DNA of 64,000 bases, taken from UBA6022 sp049295575. GTDB lineage: Bacteria > Patescibacteriota > Saccharimonadia > Saccharimonadales > Saccharimonadaceae. Below are positions 49,415 through 56,445 of the stretch, in pieces. The DNA lies in the NCBI GenBank assembly GCA_049295575.1, contig JBAQQX010000003.1:1-64000 (forward strand), read 5' to 3'. The notes under the pieces are model-generated. The model was given only the letters and a program-made list of their open reading frames with translations. It did no database searches and was not told the DNA's origin. The position numbers and the translations under genes are program-made. How positions within the stretch are numbered: the first letter of the stretch is position 1; every line of letters begins with the position of its first letter.

Positions 49415-50032
49415 TTATTTTACTGTAACGTAGTGGTTCATGCCGTAGCGAGTACCCCAGTCTTCGTTGACTCCACTAAAGCCAGGCAGTGTGCCAGTGT
49501 CGCATAGGTTATCAATCGTACTATTATCGCTTGGCTTTGTTTCCAGTCGAGCCATGATATACGTCACCTTCACACCATTCTTACTGCAGGTTGCCTTCAT
49601 GTATGCTTTTGCTGGTACACCAAGGCTACCAGATCCACAACTACCTCCAGAATCCCACCTACAACCTGATGGATCGACAAAATCTGAGCTACTAGATAGT
49701 ACCTTGGCATTTTTCAAACACTCTACGATTGATGTCGCCATATAGTCCGAAAGATCAGTCGTATTTGCCACTATCCAACCGTTGCCACTACCACTAAGAG
49801 CTGTCTTACTTGAGCCGCAGCCCTCACCTGATTCAATATAACTATTCTTCTGAATAGCGTACGCACTAAGAGCGGCCGCCACTTGCTGTACATCATTCTT
49901 GCGAACATCATCGCGGTTTCGCGTTTGGTAGCCGGGATACGCAACGAGTACAATCAGTGCCAAGATGCCAATAACAGCGATCACAACCACTAGTTCAACG
50001 ATCGTAAATCCAGATTTTTTTGTTTGTATCAT
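49415..50032 (-). CDS. Type IV pilin-like protein (prepilin)
   Basis: A 205-residue prepilin, the longest of the simple pilins here. Leader MIQTKKSG, then FTIVELVVVIAVIGILALI with Glu +5. The head is Ser/Gly/Cys-rich with six cysteines (EGCGSS, VECLKN, SGCRWDSGGSCGSG, ATCSK, NLCDTG) and a C-terminal block NHYVTVK. A start at ATG 50047 (MTNLNMIQ) is possible; 50032 gives a leader of typical length. No pilin-type -10 at 10 nt is seen for this copy. Confidence 0.88.
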   Translation of the reverse strand: MIQTKKSGFTIVELVVVIAVIGILALIVLVAYPGYQTRNRDDVRKNDVQQVAAALSAYAIQKNSYIESGEGCGSSKTALSGSGNGWIVANTTDLSDYMATSIVECLKNAKVLSSSSDFVDPSGCRWDSGGSCGSGSLGVPAKAYMKATCSKNGVKVTYIMARLETKPSDNSTIDNLCDTGTLPGFSGVNEDWGTRYGMNHYVTVK

Positions 50033-50103
50033 GTTCAAGTTAGTCATTCTATCTAAGTCACGCTCTTATAGACTTTATATCTGTCGCCACTATAGCATAA
50101 GCG

Positions 50104-51663
50104 TTACTTAGCGAGCAAATACTGAGCGAGAAGTTGTGCTTTTGCTGGCCCGATAGACGCAGCAAGCGCCTCAGGTGTCGCCTGACGAACTCCTTGCAGG
50201 CTGCCAAACGTGCGAATAAGCTTCTTTCGTGTCGTTGGCCCGATACCTGGAATATCCTCCAGGCTACTTGCAGTCTGCTTTTGACGCTTAAGTACCGTAT
50301 GGTAGCTGACGGCAAAGCGATGCGACTCATCACGGATACGCTGGAATAGCTTCACAATGTCGGTATATTGCGCCTGGATAGGCGCGCCTCCGCGCAGGTT
50401 ACCGGAGTGCGATCCAGCATTACGCTGACCCGCATGAAGATTGACGATATAGTACTCACCTTGCCGCACTACAGATATACCAGGCTCGGACACATTCACG
50501 AGATCCGCCAGTATTGAGGCATCGACATGCGAGCGCGCGCTATGAATAACAATTTCCTCTTCGCGCTTCGCCACGCTCACGGCTGGAATAGCCAGTCCGC
50601 GCTCCTCAAGTGCCCGCAGTGCCGCATCAAGCTGCCCCTTACCGCCGTCGATCAGTAGCAGGTCTGGCATGCCCCAACTCTTGAGGTTTTTCTCGCTCGT
50701 TCGACGCCATATCGTCTCGTACATACTGGCGTAGTCATCGTTTTGCTGCTTGGTCATCTTAAACTTACGATAGTTCGCTCGGTCACTGACACCGTTACTA
50801 AATACCACCATGCTTGCGACAACGTTCGTCCCGCTCATATGTGAAATATCATATCCCTCAATTCGGGCCGGAGTCTTAGCAAGTCCAAGTAAGTCACGTA
50901 AATGGCTCAGCGCCTTGTCTTTACTTATATCCAAAAATTCCTTATCTCCGAACATAATTCGACGCTGCAGTTCGCGCAGGTCATTAAGTCTATTGCGCAG
51001 CAGTGCTGCATTTTCAAAATCATGCAGCTTAGCAGCTTGTCGCATTTCTTTTTCAAGCTCTCGAGCCAATGCTTTTCGTCCGCCTTCAAAATAGCGAATC
51101 AGCTTACGGAGCGTCGCCTTGTATTCATCGCTCGACACGCCAGGTCGTGGACTCAGGCCGATATGTGAATCGAGATCAGGACGCTCTCCGTCCCTAGGTA
51201 CTTTGGTGTAATACGGAAAAATCTTTCGTAAGTAGCGAAGAGCTTTTTTGACCGCATAGCCATTGTAGTATGGACCGTAGTATTCCGCGCCGTCATCTGC
51301 CGGATTACGCGTAAATGCAACATGCGGCCATGTATTTTTCATGTCGATTCGCACAAACAATTGAGACTTATCATCCCGCAGCAATATATTGTAGCGCGGC
51401 ATATAGCGCTTAACCATCTCGCTCTCAAGAAACAGCGCATCGATCTCACTCTCAGTCTCAATCCAATCGGTATCGTGTATCTCGGCGACGAGGGCACGGG
51501 TTTTTATATCCATATCGCGAGTACTTTGGAAATACTGTCGGACGCGGTTCTTTAAAACAGCAGCTTTGCCAACGTAAATAACTTCACCAGACGTGTCTTT
51601 GTGAAAATATACACCACTACTTCTTGGCAATGTCTTTAGTTTGGCTTCAAGCGCTGCATTCAT
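50104..51663 (-). CDS. uvrC: UvrC excinuclease subunit, cysteine-free
   Basis: A 519-residue UvrC (usual length about 600). The GIY-YIG nuclease is at residues 16-95 (SGVYFHKDTSGEVIYVGKA), the UVR motif near 205-240, the RNase H-like second nuclease with GYDISHMSGTN and LLIDGGKGQLDAA, and C-terminal HhH (LEDIPGIGPTTRKKLI). The central cysteine motif that binds an Fe-S cluster in E. coli UvrC (between GIY-YIG and UVR) is replaced by LDSHIGLSPRPGVS, and the protein has no cysteine. Minus-strand TATAAT (51672-51677) is 8 nt before ATG. Confidence 0.96.
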   Translation of the reverse strand: MNAALEAKLKTLPRSSGVYFHKDTSGEVIYVGKAAVLKNRVRQYFQSTRDMDIKTRALVAEIHDTDWIETESEIDALFLESEMVKRYMPRYNILLRDDKSQLFVRIDMKNTWPHVAFTRNPADDGAEYYGPYYNGYAVKKALRYLRKIFPYYTKVPRDGERPDLDSHIGLSPRPGVSSDEYKATLRKLIRYFEGGRKALARELEKEMRQAAKLHDFENAALLRNRLNDLRELQRRIMFGDKEFLDISKDKALSHLRDLLGLAKTPARIEGYDISHMSGTNVVASMVVFSNGVSDRANYRKFKMTKQQNDDYASMYETIWRRTSEKNLKSWGMPDLLLIDGGKGQLDAALRALEERGLAIPAVSVAKREEEIVIHSARSHVDASILADLVNVSEPGISVVRQGEYYIVNLHAGQRNAGSHSGNLRGGAPIQAQYTDIVKLFQRIRDESHRFAVSYHTVLKRQKQTASSLEDIPGIGPTTRKKLIRTFGSLQGVRQATPEALAASIGPAKAQLLAQYLLAK

Positions 51664-51721
51664 CTGCCTATATTATACCTCCTAGACTGATCCCCGGTAG
51701 CAAGTACGCTATACTAATAGT
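51664..51721. promoter_or_regulatory. Compact divergent promoter region of uvrC and SRAP
   Basis: 58 bp carry two -10 boxes, minus-strand TATAAT (51672-51677) and plus-strand TATACT (51710-51715), lying 8 and 6 nt from the two ATGs. The divergent pair is probably co-regulated. Confidence 0.65.
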
Positions 51722-52423
51722 ATGAGTTCCCGATATGCCCTTTTTGAAATAGACAAACTTCGCGACCGCTTCGCTCTTGCCAGCGGCGTTCCAAAAGGCG
51801 TTAAGCCACACTACAATATCAGCCCAGTTCAATCTGTGCCTGTGATCATATCTCGTGATGGCAAAAACGAGATGGAATTAATGAAATGGGGCTTCATTCC
51901 AAAAGGCGCGCCGAATGCAAATTCAGTCTTTCGTTATAAAACCTTTAGCGCTCGTTCGGAAGGCATTTTCGACAAACCAACTTGGCAGGTCGCTATCCGC
52001 TCGTCTCGCTGTCTTATTCCTGCAAATGGATTTTACGAATGGAAAACTACTGCTTCAGGCAAACAACCGTTTTACCTCCATGCAACCGACCAGCCTGTAT
52101 TTGCCTTTGCAGGCCTCTATAGCTCATGGACTGATCCCGACGGAAAAGAATGGGGCACCTGCTCGATCGTCACGACCAATTCCGGTGCCGAATCCGACAT
52201 GACGCCGAGTCGTCTTCCGGTTATCGTACACCCCGACGATGAGGCCGACTGGCTTAATCCAGAGATTAGCGACATTAATACACTGTATCGAATTATGCGT
52301 CCGTACGATGCTGATCAGCTTGAAATAGTCAGAGTAGGCGACGATATTAACTCGGCAAAAATTGATAAACCACATCTTATTGTTAAAGTAGCCCCGACTA
52401 CTGGGTCGCAGTCGAAAAAGTAA
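51722..52423 (+). CDS. SRAP-domain protein with altered catalytic site
   Basis: A 233-residue SRAP (HMCES/YedK) family protein, which normally crosslinks to abasic sites in single-stranded DNA through Cys2. Family blocks are YNISPVQSVPVI, MKWGFIPKG, FSARSEG, CLIPANGFYEWK (active-site Glu kept), FAFAGLYSSW and TTNSG. However, the N-terminus is MSSRYAL rather than MCGR, the Asn of FNAR is Ser, and the usual His before RxPVI is replaced (TPSRLPVIV). So thiol crosslinking as known is not possible. Leaderless start from TATACT, 6 nt. It is divergent from uvrC. Confidence 0.92.
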   Translation: MSSRYALFEIDKLRDRFALASGVPKGVKPHYNISPVQSVPVIISRDGKNEMELMKWGFIPKGAPNANSVFRYKTFSARSEGIFDKPTWQVAIRSSRCLIPANGFYEWKTTASGKQPFYLHATDQPVFAFAGLYSSWTDPDGKEWGTCSIVTTNSGAESDMTPSRLPVIVHPDDEADWLNPEISDINTLYRIMRPYDADQLEIVRVGDDINSAKIDKPHLIVKVAPTTGSQSKK

Positions 52424-52997
52424 TCGGGATCTCTATCTCGTCATCATTCTCAGGGAGACCTGATGGATTATCTTTTCGCAAAACCAATACGCCACTTCCG
52501 CCTGCGGAGGGAGCTTCGAATGTCAACGTAGATGAAAATGGCACGTAGTTATCTGTCATCCAATCGCCTTCGAGTCCCGCCACTGCTTGACCAATTGTCT
52601 TACGTGCTGGGTCTAAAAGAAGTACAGGAAAGCTAGCCTCGAATGACCAGCTACCCGGTATTTCACCTGCAAGCACGAGTGGACTTGAAATGACCTGACG
52701 CTCTGTCCAGTCATGAAGCCGCACAGTAACACCTTTTGGAGAGGTAAATTCACGGGTGGCAGTATTTACCCCGTCATTAGTCGGAGTTGTCGGTTCGGCA
52801 TATGTCGTCCCATCTGGAACTCGACACTGTCGAGGCGATGTCTGCGTGACGGGATTGCCGGCCGATACACAGCTAGCAAAATCCGTAACAGGCGCCTGCG
52901 ATACCTCCCTCTCTCCAAGCAATACATAGGCTATCCAGCCCGCTAGTCCTAAGACTATAACTCCGATGATAATACTGACAACTTTTGCACTACGCAT
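52398..52997 (-). CDS. Secreted Gmad2 immunoglobulin-like domain protein
   Basis: A 199-residue anchored protein: transmembrane helix (VVSIIIGVIVLGLAGWIAYVLL), a linker with DFASCVSAGNPVTQTSPRQC (a short two-Cys motif recurrent in CPR proteins), then a Gmad2 Ig-like domain (ISSPLVLAGEIPGSWSFEASFPV ... GDWMTDNYVPFSSTLTF). Surface-exposed; function unknown. GAGGAGG precedes the ATG. Its 3' end overlaps the SRAP gene convergently by 26 bp. Confidence 0.85.
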   Translation of the reverse strand: MRSAKVVSIIIGVIVLGLAGWIAYVLLGEREVSQAPVTDFASCVSAGNPVTQTSPRQCRVPDGTTYAEPTTPTNDGVNTATREFTSPKGVTVRLHDWTERQVISSPLVLAGEIPGSWSFEASFPVLLLDPARKTIGQAVAGLEGDWMTDNYVPFSSTLTFEAPSAGGSGVLVLRKDNPSGLPENDDEIEIPITFSTATQ

Positions 52998-53123
52998 ATC
53001 ACTGTCCTCCTCGAGTTACACAATACTCTACCTCTATTATACGCTGGTTATGTGACCTATTCACTTGTTGTTTCTCCACCTCTGGAGTACGCTAAAAGCA
53101 CGTAACTGGAGGGCACAACTATT

Positions 53124-53354
53124 ATGGGACTTCTCAATTCACTAAAGAATCTGCTGGGCATAGGCGATAAGTATGACGCCAGCAAAGATGGCAATCTCAA
53201 TTTCGAGGACATTAAATCGGCTGTAATTAATTCTGCCGACACGAATGATGACGGAAAGGTTGATCTTTCTGACGCAAAAGATCTGCCCGCCGCCGTATCT
53301 GAACTAAAGGATAGAATAAACGGTTCCGAGACATCAAAAAAAACCCGTGAATAA
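53124..53354 (+). CDS. Small EF-hand protein
   Basis: A 76-residue acidic protein with two complete EF-hand calcium loops, residues 18-29 (DASKDGNLNFED) and 39-50 (DTNDDGKVDLSD), each with the right ligand spacing and central Gly. No signal peptide, so it is probably cytoplasmic. GGAGGG precedes the ATG. Its 3' end overlaps the terminator of the candidate RNA on the other strand. Calcium binding is predicted by motif only. Confidence 0.82.
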   Translation: MGLLNSLKNLLGIGDKYDASKDGNLNFEDIKSAVINSADTNDDGKVDLSDAKDLPAAVSELKDRINGSETSKKTRE

Positions 53355-53700
53355 CACACAAGCAGTCTTATCGTACGGGTAGTAAATTACCCCGCCGTGT
53401 GGACGAGGTAATTATTAAACGTTTTTGCGCACATAAAGAACAATGTTTTATCATGACAAAACATACAGTCAGTCTGGCCTATGCGCTGGCTCAGTACAAA
53501 AGTTTTTCTGCTAGTAAGTGAGTACTAATTTTCTTTTATCTGATACGATTCGTGCGCCTCGGCGTATTTATGCCTTATTAGGTCAGACGAACGCTTGCTA
53601 GGCAAGTAAAAGTTCTTTAGTAGAATCGTTTATACAAAAATTTATTCTATCGCTACGTCGCAGCGTTAACTAAATTAATTGTAGAGAAAAACGTTTGTTA
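53339..53700 (-). ncRNA. Candidate structured non-coding RNA
   Basis: About 360 nt on the minus strand run from a near-consensus promoter (TTGACA-N17-TATATT, 53707-53735) to a U8 tract after an ACCCGT...ACGGGT stem (about 53339-53388). No credible ORF is present; the longest ATG ORF has 25 codons and no ribosome site. The 5' end can pair with a segment ~275 nt away (GTAA plus AAACGTTTTT with AAAAACGTTT plus TTAC), enclosing several local hairpins (CTTGC-CTA-GCAAG, CGCT...AGCG, ATGTTTT...AAAACAT, ACGATTC...GAATCGT). Motifs of tmRNA, RNase P and SRP RNA were not found. Confidence 0.5.
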
Positions 53701-53706
53701 CTATTA

Positions 53707-53735
53707 AATATAGCACAGGTTATTAATTTTGTCAA
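53707..53735 (-). promoter_or_regulatory. Near-consensus promoter of the candidate RNA
   Basis: Minus strand TTGACA (53730-53735), exactly 17 bp, TATATT (53707-53712), located just past the stop codon of the YitT gene, pointing into a gene-free region. Confidence 0.8.
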
Positions 53736-53746
53736 TAGCGTCTCGC

Positions 53747-54592
53747 TTATGTCTCTTTGTACAGAGAGCCTTCCGATATTCTTCCGACCGCTTCATGCGC
53801 ACTTGTCATGACAATATACGCAGAAGGATCGATCGCACGAATTGCGCTCTTCACCTTCTGCTCCTCTAGTCGCGTGATTACCGCCAGCATCACCCCATGA
53901 GGCTCCCTAGCGTCAGACTCACTCTCTTTGATATATGTTACCGGCTCTTTAATAAGTACATTTATTGCCTTGCCGATAGGACGCACCTGCATACTGACTA
54001 CCCAGACACAGCGAGATTCATCAAGCCCTTCGACTGTGACGTCAATTGCCTTATGGGCTACAAAATAGGCAATCAGCGAGTAAAGCGCCTGCTCCCAGCC
54101 AAACACGAATCCAGCTATCGTAATAATCACGGCGTTGATCGCCATAATTGCTTCACTCACCGAAAATACCGTTTCACGATCAATCAGAACAGCGATCGTA
54201 TCCGCGCCATCAATAATACCTCCATAGCGTAAGACGACGCCGACGCCAATGCCGACGATCATGCCGCCAAACACTGCAGCAAGAATCGGCACATCAGTGA
54301 AGCCATGCGGCACATGCACGAGCGTTAGCAGTGCGAGCGCAACAATACCAACAATCGAATAGTAGGCAAATGACCTACCAAACTTCTTATATCCAAGTAT
54401 GACGAACGGTGTATTTAATAGAACCAAAAAGACACCGAGCGGCAGGCCCGATAGCTTCGCGGCAATAATCGACACACCTGTTACGCCCCCATCAAGTAGG
54501 TGATTTGGCAATAAAAAAAACTGCAGACCAACTGCAGTAATAGCGCCCCCTAGGAGAACCAGACTAACTCGTTTTACGATATCAAACCGGAT
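53747..54592 (-). CDS. YitT family membrane protein, non-canonical start
   Basis: A ~281-residue membrane protein of the YitT family (DUF161 repeats plus C-terminal DUF2179 near VMLAVITRLEEQKVKSAIRAIDPSAYIVM). From the first possible TTG (54511) it would lack its first helix; the family helix is encoded in frame upstream (VKRVSLVLLGGAITAVGL, then FFLLPNHLLDGG). An in-frame TAA at 54605-54607 bounds the frame and no ATG, GTG or TTG lies between. AAAGGGG (54598-54604) stands 5 nt before an ATC codon at 54592, so an AUC start or a sequence error is likely. Promoter TG-C-TATAAT at 54618-54623. Confidence 0.8.
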   Translation of the reverse strand: MRFDIVKRVSLVLLGGAITAVGLQFFLLPNHLLDGGVTGVSIIAAKLSGLPLGVFLVLLNTPFVILGYKKFGRSFAYYSIVGIVALALLTLVHVPHGFTDVPILAAVFGGMIVGIGVGVVLRYGGIIDGADTIAVLIDRETVFSVSEAIMAINAVIITIAGFVFGWEQALYSLIAYFVAHKAIDVTVEGLDESRCVWVVSMQVRPIGKAINVLIKEPVTYIKESESDAREPHGVMLAVITRLEEQKVKSAIRAIDPSAYIVMTSAHEAVGRISEGSLYKET

Positions 54593-54637
54593 ATATGCCC
54601 CTTTCGCTTATGCCACAATTATAGCACAAGAGTCGCG

Positions 54638-55219
54638 CTATTCATTCGCATAGGCGGATAGTTTCGGACCCGAGTATTGTAGCGGGATATACAGCCTTGA
54701 ACCGATGAAATCGCTATCTTCTCTTCCGGTGATTGTAGCGTTTTGCAGTACGAGATGAAGGCCGAATGGTCGAACAAAACGTGCCAAATCAAGCTTATCC
54801 ATTTCCTCCGGACTGCTCAAAAGAAATACCTCATCGACATACGGCTGAACATCGATTCCCTCAACTACTCCATGCACGACCCCGTCTTCAAATATCATCT
54901 CCGTATCAAAGGACTTTGTTTCTCGATCGAATATTTGAAAGATTGTTTTCCCTGCGACAGACACTAAGTCGCCTTGCGTTGGAGCATCGTCAATACGTTG
55001 CCAGTTATTAAGCATGACCTCGCGAAGCACGCCACCGATTGTACGTACATCCTCGCTGTCGGTCACATCAAGCTCCTTGCCAGTTGCTTCGGGCGCAGCC
55101 CGATAAATGCCGAGTAGCACTTCTTGATAAAAATCCATCAAGGTTTTGCGCCACAGACTAAGGTCGGTAGATACCTCGCGCTCGAACTGCGCAAATAGCT
55201 GTTCTTCGGAAAAATCCAT
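54638..55219 (-). CDS. Hypothetical 193-residue protein
   Basis: An acidic, soluble protein starting MDFSEEQLFAQFEREVSTDLSLWRK, with an alternating helix/beta pattern and no recognisable domain. The block LLSSPEEMDKLDLARFVRPFGLHLVLQNA looks conserved in character. No signal or membrane segment. It lies upstream of the YitT gene on the same strand, 15 bp from that gene's -10. A possible -10 TACGCT lies 8 nt before the ATG. Confidence 0.65.
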   Translation of the reverse strand: MDFSEEQLFAQFEREVSTDLSLWRKTLMDFYQEVLLGIYRAAPEATGKELDVTDSEDVRTIGGVLREVMLNNWQRIDDAPTQGDLVSVAGKTIFQIFDRETKSFDTEMIFEDGVVHGVVEGIDVQPYVDEVFLLSSPEEMDKLDLARFVRPFGLHLVLQNATITGREDSDFIGSRLYIPLQYSGPKLSAYANE

Positions 55220-55380
55220 ATTACATTAGCGTACTCGCGCATGTTTATAATGACAAGCATAACTTTCATCAGCAACGGAAATGACTTCTATTCGTTTCGC
55301 TCTTTATGGAGCTCGTCAGCAAAATGACATAATTTTGGACGAATAGTTGAAATAGATAGAAAGACAGGATTGCCAGTGAT

Positions 55381-55419
55381 GGCCTGCAACATTCCGAAAA
55401 CTCCGGAATGTTGCAGGCC
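55381..55419. other. 16-bp perfect hairpin
   Basis: GGCCTGCAACATTCCG (55381-55396) pairs perfectly with CGGAATGTTGCAGGCC (55404-55419) around AAAACTC. It lies downstream of the small minus-strand ORF; no T tract follows on that strand. Confidence 0.75.
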
Positions 55420-55453
55420 GCATCAACCGACGCTGCTATAGCTCGATGGACGA

Positions 55454-55648
55454 CTACGGACGTCCGATGAGAATATCAACGGAACGACCGATGCGCAACT
55501 GACGCCGAACGGTTTCTTCGTTCGGCACGTTGACGCCATCGACCCAATGCTCTTTGCACTCCTGACCTACAAGGACCAGCCAAGTGTGCGGCCGAGCGTA
55601 GGAGGAGGTGTTGCGGTAGGTGAACTGCTTTGCCACTGTATGCTCCAT
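55454..55648 (-). CDS. Hypothetical 64-residue protein, N-terminus uncertain
   Basis: From ATG 55648 it reads MEHTVAKQFTYRNTSSYARP and continues with TWLVLVGQECKEHWVDGVNVP to ILIGRP, protein-like in pattern. In the same frame about 20 further plausible codons (TDGPTWDGLRLLPVK) lie upstream, stopped by TAG. A good ribosome site (AAGGAGA) and ATG (encoding MDVFRLLTG) further upstream are in another frame, one base off. So the gene may be frameshifted, or have a start at an internal codon. It lies within an inverted-repeat-flanked segment. Confidence 0.4.
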   Translation of the reverse strand: MEHTVAKQFTYRNTSSYARPHTWLVLVGQECKEHWVDGVNVPNEETVRRQLRIGRSVDILIGRP

Positions 55649-55845
55649 CTTGACGGGCAACAGCCTGAGACCATCCCAGGTGGGCCCGTCAGTAGTCTAA
55701 ATACATCCATGCATTCTCCTTCTCTTCGATCTATCTATTTCAATGAACTCTCATCGTATCTGACGACAAAAGCTTTGCGATAATAACACGTAATAATATG
55801 CACGTCAATAGTCTCACCCCTGTTTCATATATAACAATTTAATAG

Positions 55846-55870
55846 CCCCGCAGCCATTACAGCTGCGGGG
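55846..55870. terminator. GC-rich hairpin terminator
   Basis: CCCCGCAGC-CATTACA-GCTGCGGGG followed by TTCTCT, 7 bp from the stop of the minus-strand gene at 55878. The rest of 55649-55877 shows no gene. Confidence 0.7.
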
Positions 55871-55877
55871 TTCTCTA

Positions 55878-56312
55878 TTAAGTAGCGACGACACTAGCAC
55901 GGGTTGTCTGGAGAAGATAGATGACATATTGGACGACATCTAATTCTTCTTCAAACTCCTCAGAGTCACGCGGGTGAAGCTTATTAGATCTTCCTCTCAT
56001 CCAAATACGTGCTGAGGTATCGAGACAAAAGTTTGATCGACCAACGGGTTTTTCGTCAAGCGGAAAGATGATACGCCTCTTGACCTCATCACCTTTTGGC
56101 GCCAGGACAGATACTGTGCGAGATTTATCATCCCACACACCGCTATCAAACAACCAGACACGGGTCTCTTCAGCTTCTGCTTGTAGGCGATCGAGGAGCC
56201 AACGCGCGCCACCGATTTGGACAATAACTGCCCGGCCCCATGGCCGCTGCCTCTCCTCGTTATAGCGATAGGAGGCGGCAACTAGCAGCTTAAGGTGCTC
56301 GTTAAAATCCAT
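55878..56312 (-). CDS. Hypothetical 144-residue protein
   Basis: A soluble protein: MDFNEHLKLLVAASYRYNEERQRPWG..., with a beta-rich centre (RRIIFPLDEKPVGRSNFCLDTSARIW) and an acidic helix (SEEFEEELDVVQYVIYLL). No family recognised. GGGAGG sits 6 nt before the ATG. It is a single-gene unit with its own terminator. Confidence 0.65.
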   Translation of the reverse strand: MDFNEHLKLLVAASYRYNEERQRPWGRAVIVQIGGARWLLDRLQAEAEETRVWLFDSGVWDDKSRTVSVLAPKGDEVKRRIIFPLDEKPVGRSNFCLDTSARIWMRGRSNKLHPRDSEEFEEELDVVQYVIYLLQTTRASVVAT

Positions 56313-56445
56313 TCCAACCTCCCATATATGTCGTGCTTCTCATAGAACTCCTCTGGATACGGAAGCATAGCTTGGCCGACCAAAAGTAAGCCTATCATAT
56401 CCTATAATCAAGCGTGTCGCAAGCGGCCTGCTATACTAGTCTCAT

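Larger units (their letters stand above)
55347..55743. repeat. 14-bp inverted repeats flanking a ~397-bp segment
   Basis: TTGAAATAGATAGA (55347-55360) recurs as its exact reverse complement at 55730-55743. Between them lie a strong hairpin (55381-55419) and one small ORF. No target-site duplication is obvious, so a MITE-like element is only one reading. Confidence 0.5.

Noticed and set aside
53400..53700. tmRNA, RNase P or SRP RNA in the gene-free region
   Set aside because: No CCA end or tag reading frame, no GAGGAAAGUCC/ACAGAAA-type core, and no GGAA-capped SRP hairpin were found, so it is listed only as an unknown candidate RNA.
55547..55783. 78-codon plus-strand ORF
   Set aside because: It overlaps the minus-strand small gene and the inverted repeat, and its product is low-complexity and unsupported by promoter or ribosome site.
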